Under the pieces are notes generated by a model. That model was given only the letters and a program-made list of their open reading frames with translations. It ran no database searches and was not told the DNA's origin. Both the position numbers and the translations under genes were made by a program. From positions 124,001-188,000 of the forward strand of contig NZ_FOPG01000004.1 of NCBI RefSeq assembly GCF_900113435.1: a DNA stretch of 64,000 bases, in the 5' to 3' direction. This DNA comes from Sulfitobacter dubius (GTDB lineage: Bacteria; Pseudomonadota; Alphaproteobacteria; Rhodobacterales; Rhodobacteraceae). Shown here piece by piece: positions 51,940 through 59,891 of the stretch (position 1 is the stretch's first letter; each line of letters starts with the position of its first letter).

Positions 51940-52221
51940 TATAAGATTGGTCGAGTATGCGGTTGCATGTTTCCGACTGTCAATCCGGCGATTGGAGTTT
52001 CTGAAATAGGCATTTCAGATCACCGGGTTGCGGCAATTCCTGCCAGATATCTAATCGGAGTTGCGTAAAATTTGTGCGACATCGAAATGCGATATTTGCT
52101 GCTCTTGGTGCGTGTTCACGCTGACCCTCGCCTTTGCACGCTATGGCGCTATTGTAGCATTCTGAGAATATTGCTTTACCAACAATGAACTAGAGACCTT
52201 TGAGCAGGACGATACCGCCCC

Positions 52222-52920
52222 ATGACCAACAAACCTAAATCAGCAGAGCGCAAGCGCGGGTCAGGGGCGCAATTTGTCTATTCGATCCTGCGCGATGAGA
52301 TTCTCGATCTTACACTGCTGCCGGGCAGCCCAATTGATGAGATTCGCCTGTCTGAGCGTCTGTCGATGTCCCGCACCCCGATCCGCGAGGCTTTGGTGCG
52401 GCTGGCCAGTGAAGGGCTGGTGACCACGTTACCCAATCGCTCGACCGTGGTATCGAATATCGATTTCATGAACCTGCACACCTTCTTTGATGCGATGACC
52501 TTGATGTACCGCGTCACCACACGGCTCGCGGCGCAGTTTCATACACCCGCAGATATGGCAGCTATCCGCGCCCGACAGGCCGAGTTCGCCAAAGCGGTTG
52601 CTGCACAAGACGCGCTGTCGATGATCGCCACCAACCGGGAGTTCCATGCCGAGATCGCCCGCGCGGGTCGGAACCCCTACTACGAATCGCTGTGCCTACG
52701 GCTTTTGGATGAGGGGCGGCGGTTGCTGCGGATGTATTATCAATCCTTCGATGATCAGCTTCCGAATGAATATGTGCAAGAACACGAAGACCTAGTCGCC
52801 ACCATTGAAGCGCGCGACGTGGCCCGTGCAGATTCCCTTGCCGGGACGCACGCTGACCAGATCGTGCAACAGATCCAAGCGCTGATTTCGCGCGATCGTC
52901 GACAGCATATCGAACTATAA
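52222..52920 (+). CDS. FadR-type GntR-family regulator next to a DapA-family gene
   Basis: A 232-residue regulator with an N-terminal winged helix (IRLSERLSMSRTPIREALVR LASEGLV, quoted in parts) and an FCD ligand domain (FFDAMTLMYRVTTRLAAQF, NREFHAEIARAGRNPYY, HEDLVATIEARD). It precedes a DapA-family gene on the same strand and has a perfect TTGTCGACAA palindrome between them. It is probably a local repressor of that enzyme; the inducer is unknown. Confidence 0.9.
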   Translation: MTNKPKSAERKRGSGAQFVYSILRDEILDLTLLPGSPIDEIRLSERLSMSRTPIREALVRLASEGLVTTLPNRSTVVSNIDFMNLHTFFDAMTLMYRVTTRLAAQFHTPADMAAIRARQAEFAKAVAAQDALSMIATNREFHAEIARAGRNPYYESLCLRLLDEGRRLLRMYYQSFDDQLPNEYVQEHEDLVATIEARDVARADSLAGTHADQIVQQIQALISRDRRQHIEL

Positions 52921-52971
52921 ATCGCAAAAAAGTAATTGCAGAAACTACAGATGTTTTTGCGCGTAGATTTA

Positions 52972-52981
52972 TTGTCGACAA
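52972..52981. promoter_or_regulatory. GntR-type operator palindrome upstream of the DapA-family gene
   Basis: TTGTCGACAA is a perfect ten-base palindrome in the 130-base gap between the regulator and the lyase gene. FadR-subfamily operators have the T-x-GT...AC-x-A form, which it fits. It lies 70 bases before the enzyme ATG. Confidence 0.6.
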
Positions 52982-53050
52982 ACAAAATACAATATGCAAA
53001 ATATAGCCAAGCCCGGCAGATTGCAGCCGGTTTCTATGATGGAGAACCCA

Positions 53051-54013
53051 ATGACCCCGACGATCTTTTCCGGCTGCATTCCGGCTTTGATGACCCCCTG
53101 CACCGAAGACCGCAAACCCGACTTCGACGCACTGGTGCGTATGGGCAAAAAACTCATTTCCGATGGAATGAGCGCGGTTGTTTACTGCGGCTCGATGGGC
53201 GATTGGCCATTGCTGACAGATGCTGAGCGGATGGAGGGCGTTGAGCGCCTTGTCGACGCTGGCGTTCCGGTGGTCGTTGGCACAGGTGCGGTAAACACCA
53301 AGCTGGCCGCCGAACACGCCGCCCATGCCCAGAAAGTTGGCGCTAAAGGCCTGATGTTGATTCCCCGCATCCTGTCGCGTGGGACATCGGTTGCCGCGCA
53401 GAAAGCGCATTTCAAAGAAGTTCTTTCCGCCGCGCCCGAGCTTCCTGCCGTGATCTACAACAGCCCCTATTATGGGTTCGCCACCCGTGCAGACCTGTTC
53501 TTTGCGCTGCGGGCAGAGCATGCAAATCTCGTTGGCTTCAAAGAGTTCGGCGGCGCCGATGACCTGCGCTATGCGGCGGAAAACATCACCAGCCGTGACG
53601 ATGACGTCACATTGATGATTGGCGTGGATACCACAGTTTTCCACGGTTTCGTCAACTGTGGTGCGACCGGTGCGATTACAGGGATTGGCAATGTGCTGCC
53701 CCGCGAAGTGCTGCATCTTGTCGCGCTAAGTCAGGCCGCAGCGGCGGGCGATGCAGAGGCACGTCAGCGGGCGCAAGAACTCGACGCGGCACTTGGTGTT
53801 CTGTCCTCCTTTGATGAGGGGCCCGATCTGGTGCTTTATTATAAGCACCTCATGGTGCTTGAAGGCCATGCCGAATACGCGCTGCATTTTAATGAGTCTG
53901 ACGTGCTGTCGGACAGCCAGCGCGGCTATGCCGAAGCGCAGTACAACCTTTTCCGTGCCTGGTACGCCGATTGGTGCAAACAGGGTGGCGCGGTCGCCAA
54001 ATACGCCGCCTAA
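53051..54013 (+). CDS. Dihydrodipicolinate synthase-family lyase/deaminase (possible hydroxyproline-pathway enzyme)
   Basis: A 320-residue class I aldolase-fold enzyme. The Schiff-base lysine is in LVGFKEFGG, the proton-relay Tyr in VIYNSPYYG, and the glycine loop reads GSMGDWPLLTDAER. The C-terminus (YYKHLMVLEGHAEYALHFNE) resembles pyrroline-4-hydroxy-2-carboxylate deaminase of hydroxyproline catabolism, but this is recalled similarity and no other hydroxyproline gene is present. The ATG at 53051 has GGAG six bases upstream; ATGs at 53036-53039 are less well placed. Confidence 0.87.
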   Translation: MTPTIFSGCIPALMTPCTEDRKPDFDALVRMGKKLISDGMSAVVYCGSMGDWPLLTDAERMEGVERLVDAGVPVVVGTGAVNTKLAAEHAAHAQKVGAKGLMLIPRILSRGTSVAAQKAHFKEVLSAAPELPAVIYNSPYYGFATRADLFFALRAEHANLVGFKEFGGADDLRYAAENITSRDDDVTLMIGVDTTVFHGFVNCGATGAITGIGNVLPREVLHLVALSQAAAAGDAEARQRAQELDAALGVLSSFDEGPDLVLYYKHLMVLEGHAEYALHFNESDVLSDSQRGYAEAQYNLFRAWYADWCKQGGAVAKYAA

Positions 54014-54041
54014 ACCATACCCAAACGTTTCTTGTCGTGAT

Positions 54042-54065
54042 GGCCCGTCGCTTCTGCGGCGGGCC
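54042..54065 (+). terminator. Terminator after the DapA-family gene
   Basis: A ten-base stem (54042-54051 with 54056-54065, one G-U pair) with a TTCT loop, followed by GTTTGCGTTG. It lies 28 bases after the stop codon. Confidence 0.75.
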
Positions 54066-54188
54066 GTTTGCGTTGTGAGGCGACCTTTTTGGAAGAAGAT
54101 AATTGCAAACGCATATAAATTTGGCTAGCGTCTTCCCAGGGATCATTGCACCGGGAGAGGGTGCGTCCATCAAGGGAGAAAAAGACAG

Positions 54189-54980
54189 ATGAGTGCGACA
54201 GATGTAATGCGCGAATTCGGGGCGATGCTGGCCTCGGGCGGGGTCGAAGTGGTCGATTGTTCCGGCGTTCTGGGGCCAGATACGCCGATCCTGCAACTGC
54301 CTGCGGACTTTGCAAAGCCGACACCCAAAGTTGAGATCCATAAGATCAGTGAATATGACCAAGATGGTCCGTTTTTCGCATGGAACTGGATGGTGCTGGG
54401 CGAACATTCCGGCACGCATTTCGACGCGCCGCATCACTGGATCACGGGCAAGGATTACGAAGACGGTTTCACCGATAGCCTTGATGTCCAGCGCCTTGTC
54501 GCACCGGTGAATGTCATCGACTGTTCGCAGCAATCACAAGAAGACCCCGACTTTCTGCTCGACGCCAAAGGCATCAAGGAATGGGAAGCCGAGTATGGCG
54601 AGATTGGCGAGGGCGAGTGGGTCGTCATGCGCACCGATTGGGATGCTCGCGTGAATGACGAGGCGCGCTTCCTCAACGCGGATGAAACCGGGCCCCACAG
54701 CCCCGGACCGACCCCGGATGCGATCGAATATCTGATGAGCAAAAAGATTGTGGGTTGGGGCACGCAATGCATCGGCACCGACGCCGGCCAAGCCGGTGGG
54801 ATGGAACCGCCGTACCCGGCGCATAACCTGCTGCACAAGAATAACTGCTTTGGTCTGGCAAGCCTTGCCAATCTCGACAAACTGCCGCCCAAGGGGGCAA
54901 TCCTGATTGCCGCGCCGCTGAAGATCAAGAATGGCACCGGCAGCCCCATTCGGGCGCTGGCACTGGTGCCAAAGGGCTGA
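54189..54980 (+). CDS. Cyclase-family (PF04199) metal hydrolase, second copy
   Basis: A 263-residue paralogue of the protein at 30637-31419. The metal motif is HSGTHFDAPHH; VMRTDWDAR, GPHSPGPTPDA, GTDAGQAGG and PLKIKNGTGSP are shared with it. The family includes isatin hydrolase and kynurenine formamidase. It heads an operon with a MarR regulator and a two-subunit 2-oxoacid:ferredoxin oxidoreductase, which would suit a product that is an aryl-glyoxylate such as isatinate. ATG at 54189 follows GGGAGAAAAA. Confidence 0.87.
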   Translation: MSATDVMREFGAMLASGGVEVVDCSGVLGPDTPILQLPADFAKPTPKVEIHKISEYDQDGPFFAWNWMVLGEHSGTHFDAPHHWITGKDYEDGFTDSLDVQRLVAPVNVIDCSQQSQEDPDFLLDAKGIKEWEAEYGEIGEGEWVVMRTDWDARVNDEARFLNADETGPHSPGPTPDAIEYLMSKKIVGWGTQCIGTDAGQAGGMEPPYPAHNLLHKNNCFGLASLANLDKLPPKGAILIAAPLKIKNGTGSPIRALALVPKG

Positions 54981-54983
54981 TCG

Positions 54984-55463
54984 GTGGCGAAAACACCTCT
55001 CTCAGACGCGGATAGCGCGCCGTTGGACCAGCTTGGGCTCGAAAACTTTGCGCCTTATCTGATGAACCGGATCATGGGGCGGTATAATGCCGCCCTGTCC
55101 ACGGAAATGGCGGCCCTCGGGCTGACCACGCCCCAGATGCGCTCTCTCGCCGTTCTGTCTGTGATCGACGGTATCTTGATCCGTGAATTGGCCGTCTATG
55201 CGGTGGTTCAGCAATCCACGCTGAGCCGGGCATTGGATGCGCTGGTGCGCGACGGTCTGGTGCGGCGTGAGACTGACGCGACCGACAGCCGCGCGACCCG
55301 CGTCTACCTGACCGACAAGGGGCGAGAGGCCTATGCAAGGCTCTGGCCGCATATGGCCGAGGCCTATGGCGCGATGTTCAAGGGCATCGACGCCGCCGAG
55401 AAAGAGGCCTTTGTAGGCACTTTGCGCACCATGCTGCGCAACATCCGAAAACACGATTTTTAA
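54984..55463 (+). CDS. MarR-family regulator inside the hydrolase/oxidoreductase operon
   Basis: A 159-residue winged-helix protein. Recognition region LIRELAVYAVVQQSTLSRAL and wing RRETDATDSRATRVYLTDKG are typical. It starts with GTG three bases after the hydrolase stop and ends nine bases before the next gene, so it is co-transcribed with the enzymes and probably gives autoregulation. It differs in sequence from the MarR at 23213-23707. Confidence 0.9.
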   Translation: MAKTPLSDADSAPLDQLGLENFAPYLMNRIMGRYNAALSTEMAALGLTTPQMRSLAVLSVIDGILIRELAVYAVVQQSTLSRALDALVRDGLVRRETDATDSRATRVYLTDKGREAYARLWPHMAEAYGAMFKGIDAAEKEAFVGTLRTMLRNIRKHDF

Positions 55464-55472
55464 GAGGGTCTC

Positions 55473-57623
55473 ATGGCCGAGCGTTCGTTCAAAGCTGAGG
55501 TGGAACACCTGCGTAAAGGAGACGGTGACGTCTTCACAGGTGAGGGTATCCTCGCGATTACCAAAGCCCTTCTGGAAAACGGGGTCGGCTATGTGGGCGG
55601 CTATCAGGGTGCACCGATCTCGCATCTGATGGACGTGCTGGCCGACGCTGAGGAATTGATGGGCGAGTTGGGCGTACGGTTTGAGGCGAATGCGTCTGAG
55701 GCGGCGGCGGCGGCAATGCTGGCGGCGAGTGTGCATTACCCCATTCGCGGGGCCGTGACCTTCAAAGGGCCGGTGGGCGTCAACGTCGCCTCTGATGCGT
55801 TGGCGAACCTCAGTTCCTCCGGTGTGACCGGCGGCGCGCTGGTAATCGTGGGCGAGGATTACGGCGAAGGCTCGTCGATCATGCAGGAACGCAGCCACGG
55901 CTTTGCGATGAAGTCGCAGTTTTGGATGCTCGACCCGCGCCCGAACCTGCCCTGCATCACCAAGGCGGTGAAGGATGGGTTTGAGCTTTCGGAGGCCAGC
56001 AATACGCCCGTCATGCTGATGGTCCGCATCCGGTCTTGCCATGTGACGGGCAGCTTTGAGACCCGTGACAACCAGCGTCCGCCACTCACTGTGGCCGAAG
56101 CCGCCGCCAACCCACGCTCAGATTTCAATCGCGTTGTGCTGCCGCCAATGTCCTATCTGCATGAGAAGGACAAGATCGAGAACCGCTGGCCTGCGGCAGA
56201 GAAATTCATCCGCGAAAATAAGCTGAACGAGTTCTTCGGCCCCAAGGAAGCCCCGCTTGGTATTGTCGTCCAAGGCGGCATGTACAACTCCGTCATCCGT
56301 GCCCTGCAACGGCTTGGCCTTGCGGATATCCACGGTCAGACCGAGGTGCCGCTCTATGTGCTGAACGTCACCTATCCGCTGCTGCGCGATGAGTTCGACG
56401 ACTTCTGCAAAGGTAAGGATCACGTGCTGGTGGTCGAAGAGGGCCAGCCGGACCATATCGAACAGCAGCTCGGCTCCTACCTCTACAAACTCGAACGGAA
56501 GGTAAAGCTGCACGGCAAAGATGTGCTCCCGATGGCAGGCGAGTACACCGGTCAGGTGCTGCTCGACGGGGTGACGGATTTCCTCAAAGTCGCCGCGCCC
56601 GAGATGCTGCCCGGCAAAGTACGCGCCCCCAACGCCGAAGCGCCCGCAATCCCCGATTTGTCCGACACCGTGCCGATCCGCCCGCCGGGTTTCTGCACCG
56701 GCTGCCCGGAACGCCCGATCTTTGCCGCGATGAAACTGACCGAACAAGAACTGGGCAAGCACCAGATCACCGGCGACATCGGCTGTCACCTTTTCGGCGT
56801 GCTGCCCCCCTTTGAGATCGGCGGCTCGACCATGGGCTATGGCCTCGGCCCCGCCTCCAACGCGGCCTTCGACGGGGGCGGCGACAAACGGGTGATCTCG
56901 ATTCTTGGGGATGGCGGGTTCTGGCACAACGGGCTGTCGACCTCGATCGGGAACATGGTGTTCAACAAGTCCGACAGCGTCGCGGTGATCGTCGACAACT
57001 ACTATTCCGCCGCCACGGGCGGGCAGGACGTGATGTCCTCGCGGGCGCATAACGACACCAAGAGCACCAACAATCCGATCTCCAAGGCGCTTAAGGGCGT
57101 CGGCGTGGAATGGGTGCGCCAGATCGACCGGACCTATGACGTGGGTAAACTGCGCGAAGTGCTGCGCGAGGCGCTGACCACGGATTACAAAGGGCCGAAG
57201 GTCATCGTCGCCTCCTCAGAGTGTATGCTGAACAAGCAGCGCCGCGAGAAGCCGCTCCGCAACAAAGCGATCAAAGAAGGCCGCCGCATGGAGGTGCCGC
57301 GTTTTGGCGTCGATGCCGATGTCTGCACCGGGGATCATGCCTGCATCCGGCTCTCGGGCTGCCCGTCGCTGTCGCTCAAACGGCTCGACGATCCTTTGCG
57401 GGATGATCCGGTGGCGCATATCGACCAGACCTGTGTGGGCTGCGGTAACTGCGGTGAAGTGGCCGATACGGCGGTGCTCTGCCCGTCCTTCTATCAGGCC
57501 GATGTGGTGCATAACCCCACCCGTTTCGAGCGGTGGCGTGCCGAGAAAACCAGCCAGATCATCTCTTGGCTACAAAGACGGCGCGACGCAAAGCGGCTGC
57601 GCAGCGAAGGAGTGACGACGTGA
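55473..57623 (+). CDS. iorA: Indolepyruvate:ferredoxin oxidoreductase-like alpha subunit
   Basis: A 716-residue thiamine-diphosphate enzyme that oxidatively decarboxylates a 2-oxoacid to an acyl-CoA with ferredoxin. The N-terminal pyrimidine-binding domain starts GEGILAITKALLENGVGYVG and has the YQGAPISHL loop. The PP domain has CTGCPERP, GDIGCHLFG and ILGDGGFWHNG with the metal-binding NYYSAATGGQD. The C-terminal ferredoxin module has Cys in DVCTGDHACIRLSGCPS and TCVGCGNCGEVA. The substrate is likely an aryl-pyruvate or aryl-glyoxylate. Confidence 0.92.
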   Translation: MAERSFKAEVEHLRKGDGDVFTGEGILAITKALLENGVGYVGGYQGAPISHLMDVLADAEELMGELGVRFEANASEAAAAAMLAASVHYPIRGAVTFKGPVGVNVASDALANLSSSGVTGGALVIVGEDYGEGSSIMQERSHGFAMKSQFWMLDPRPNLPCITKAVKDGFELSEASNTPVMLMVRIRSCHVTGSFETRDNQRPPLTVAEAAANPRSDFNRVVLPPMSYLHEKDKIENRWPAAEKFIRENKLNEFFGPKEAPLGIVVQGGMYNSVIRALQRLGLADIHGQTEVPLYVLNVTYPLLRDEFDDFCKGKDHVLVVEEGQPDHIEQQLGSYLYKLERKVKLHGKDVLPMAGEYTGQVLLDGVTDFLKVAAPEMLPGKVRAPNAEAPAIPDLSDTVPIRPPGFCTGCPERPIFAAMKLTEQELGKHQITGDIGCHLFGVLPPFEIGGSTMGYGLGPASNAAFDGGGDKRVISILGDGGFWHNGLSTSIGNMVFNKSDSVAVIVDNYYSAATGGQDVMSSRAHNDTKSTNNPISKALKGVGVEWVRQIDRTYDVGKLREVLREALTTDYKGPKVIVASSECMLNKQRREKPLRNKAIKEGRRMEVPRFGVDADVCTGDHACIRLSGCPSLSLKRLDDPLRDDPVAHIDQTCVGCGNCGEVADTAVLCPSFYQADVVHNPTRFERWRAEKTSQIISWLQRRRDAKRLRSEGVTT

Positions 57624-59164
57624 ACCTGGTTCTGCCCCAAAAGACACCCGATGCGCGTGTCGGTGAAATCATCAAGCTCGCGGTCATGGCCGTGGGCGGG
57701 CAGGGCGGCGGCGTCTTGACCGGCTGGATTGAATCCATGGCCCGGGCCGAAGGCTATGTCTGTCAGGCGACCTCGGTCGCGGGGGTGGCGCAGCGCACGG
57801 GGGCCACGATCTATTATGTTGAGATGGCCCGCAAAAGCGCGTTGGAGCCGGTCTTTGCCCTCGCCCCTGCGGCGGGCGATGTCGACGTGTTGATCGCGGC
57901 TGAGATGATGGAGGTTGGCCGCGCCGTGATGCGCGGTTTCGTGACGCCAGACCGCACCACGCTGATCGGCTCGACCCACCGCGCCCTTGCGGTGAGCGAG
58001 AAGATGGCGCCGGGTGACGGCATTGCCGATGCGGATGAGGTTCGCGCGGCTGCCGAAATCGCCGCGCAAAAACTGGTGTTGGAGGATATGGAAGGGCTGG
58101 CCGTCGGCGCAGGCTCTGTCATTTCCGCTTCGCTCTTTGGCGCTTTGGCCGGGTCCGGGGCGCTGCCGTTCCAGCGGGAGGCCTATGAGGACGCGATCCG
58201 CGCGGGCGGCAAGGGGGTCAAGCCGTCATTGCGCGCCTTTGCCGTGGGGTACGACGCTGCGCAGGGCCGTTTGCCCACCAGCGCGCCCGTCGCGATAGAC
58301 GAGCCGGAAACTCCCTTCCGCCTCGCCGGACCAGAGGCGTTGCAAAGCCAATGGGACGCCCTCGTCGCCCGCGCCGACGCGCTGCCCGAAGCGGTGCATG
58401 ATTTGGCATTCGCGGGCCTGTCTAAAGTGGTGAACTTCCAAGACTGCGCCTACGGTACGCTCTATCTGGATCGGCTCGATACCATGCTGGCCCGCGACAG
58501 CGCCGCGCAGGACTGGCGGCTTTCGGCGGAAGCGGCGAAATATATTGCCAACGCCATGGCCTATGACGACATCATCCGTGTCGCAGACCTGAAAACACGC
58601 GCCCCGCGTTTTACCCATATCCGGCAGGAAATGCGCGCAGGCGATGCGAATCTGATGCAGTTGACCGAATACTTCCACCCCCGCGCCGAGGAGATCGCAG
58701 GCCTGATGCCCGCGCGTCTTGGCGCCAAAGTGGAAGCGAGCGACAAATGGATGACCCGGCTGAACCGTTGGTTCGATAAGGGTCGTCGCCTGCGCACGGA
58801 TCGCTTGCCCGCGTTCTTGATGCTGCATGTGCTGGGGGGGCTTAAAGGATACCGTTTGAAGACCCACCGCCATGCCATCGAAGTGGCCCATCTTGACAAT
58901 TGGCTGTCGCGCTGTCTGGCCGAGGTTGAGGCCGATTATGACGTCGCGGTCGAGCTGGTGAAATGCCGCCGGCTTATCAAAGGCTATTCCGACACCCATG
59001 CGCGGGGACTGGGCAAGTTCGACAAGGTGATAGATGCCGCTGGCTTGCTGCGCGGGCGCGATGATGCCGCGCAGTGGATCGCGCGCCTGCGGGAGGCGGC
59101 CTTGCAAGATGCCGAAGGCAAGGCGCTTGAGGGGGCCATCGCAACAGTGCGTTCTTTCGTTTAG
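57620..59164 (+). CDS. iorB: Indolepyruvate:ferredoxin oxidoreductase-like beta subunit with long C-terminal extension
   Basis: A 514-residue protein. Residues 15-200 form the gamma/beta domain of 2-oxoacid oxidoreductases (MAVGGQGGGVLTGWIESMAR, GVAQRTGATIYYVEM). The C-terminal 300 residues are an extra domain, of the kind labelled DUF6537 in long IorB proteins, with LARDLKTRAPRF-like and RLKTHRHAIEVAHLDNW segments; its function is unknown. It begins with GTG overlapping the alpha stop (GTGA). Usual short IorB chains are about 200 residues. Confidence 0.9.
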   Translation: MNLVLPQKTPDARVGEIIKLAVMAVGGQGGGVLTGWIESMARAEGYVCQATSVAGVAQRTGATIYYVEMARKSALEPVFALAPAAGDVDVLIAAEMMEVGRAVMRGFVTPDRTTLIGSTHRALAVSEKMAPGDGIADADEVRAAAEIAAQKLVLEDMEGLAVGAGSVISASLFGALAGSGALPFQREAYEDAIRAGGKGVKPSLRAFAVGYDAAQGRLPTSAPVAIDEPETPFRLAGPEALQSQWDALVARADALPEAVHDLAFAGLSKVVNFQDCAYGTLYLDRLDTMLARDSAAQDWRLSAEAAKYIANAMAYDDIIRVADLKTRAPRFTHIRQEMRAGDANLMQLTEYFHPRAEEIAGLMPARLGAKVEASDKWMTRLNRWFDKGRRLRTDRLPAFLMLHVLGGLKGYRLKTHRHAIEVAHLDNWLSRCLAEVEADYDVAVELVKCRRLIKGYSDTHARGLGKFDKVIDAAGLLRGRDDAAQWIARLREAALQDAEGKALEGAIATVRSFV

Positions 59165-59288
59165 GAGCATGCCTATTTTCTGTGCAAATCCGGCGTGACT
59201 TTTGACAGGACGCGCAGGTTGCTCGTATCCCAGTTGACCAGATGAGAAAGCCGCGCATAGCTGATGCTGAACAACCGGGGTCATTGCC

Positions 59289-59891
59289 ATGGAACTTTCG
59301 CATCTCATCGCCTTTAACATCGCGCTCATCGCGTCGATCCTCAGCCCCGGCCCGGCTTTTCTGATCGCGCTGAAAACGACGCTGAGTTCAGGGCGGCAGG
59401 CGGGCGTTGCCGTGGGGCTTGGGCTCGGCCTCGTTGCCTCCTTCTGGACCCTTGCCGCGCTCTTGGGGTTGGAGGCGGTGTTCCTCGCTTTCCCATGGGC
59501 CTATGCCATCGTGAAAACCGTGGGCGCAGCCTACCTGCTCTACGTGGCCTATGGCATGTGGCGCGGGGCGCGGGCGCCGGTGACAAGCACGGTGACCCCC
59601 GCCCGCCATGCGTTCCGGCAGGGGCTGATGATCAATATCCTGAACCCTAAATCGGTACTTTTCGCCGCGGCGGTTCTGGTGGTCATCTTCCCCGAGGGGA
59701 TGCGGCTGAGCGAGAACCTTTTGATCGTCGCCAATCACCTGATCATCGAAGTCGCTTTTTACACCACTTTAGCCTTCGGCATGAGCCGCCCGGCAGTGAG
59801 CCAAGGCTACCTGCGCGCGAAGGTTTACTTTGACCGGGTGGCCTCAGCGGTGCTGGGGCTTTTGGGCCTGCGTCTGCTGTTCGTGCGTTAA
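59289..59891 (+). CDS. LysE/RhtB-family exporter
   Basis: A 200-residue inner membrane protein with about six helices. The family start IASILSPGPAFLIALKTTLS and GVAVGLGLGLVASFWTLAAL are clear, as is INILNPKSVLFAAA. It would export an amino acid or homoserine-like compound. Preceded by a 124-base gap with no firm promoter. Its stop overlaps the stop of the convergent GH15 gene by four bases. Confidence 0.9.
   Translation: MELSHLIAFNIALIASILSPGPAFLIALKTTLSSGRQAGVAVGLGLGLVASFWTLAALLGLEAVFLAFPWAYAIVKTVGAAYLLYVAYGMWRGARAPVTSTVTPARHAFRQGLMINILNPKSVLFAAAVLVVIFPEGMRLSENLLIVANHLIIEVAFYTTLAFGMSRPAVSQGYLRAKVYFDRVASAVLGLLGLRLLFVR

Noticed and set aside
59202..59231. TTGACA as promoter of the LysE gene
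   Set aside because: The -35 is perfect, but the bases 17 to 18 further on (GTATCC/TATCCC) make a poor -10, so it was not listed as a feature.
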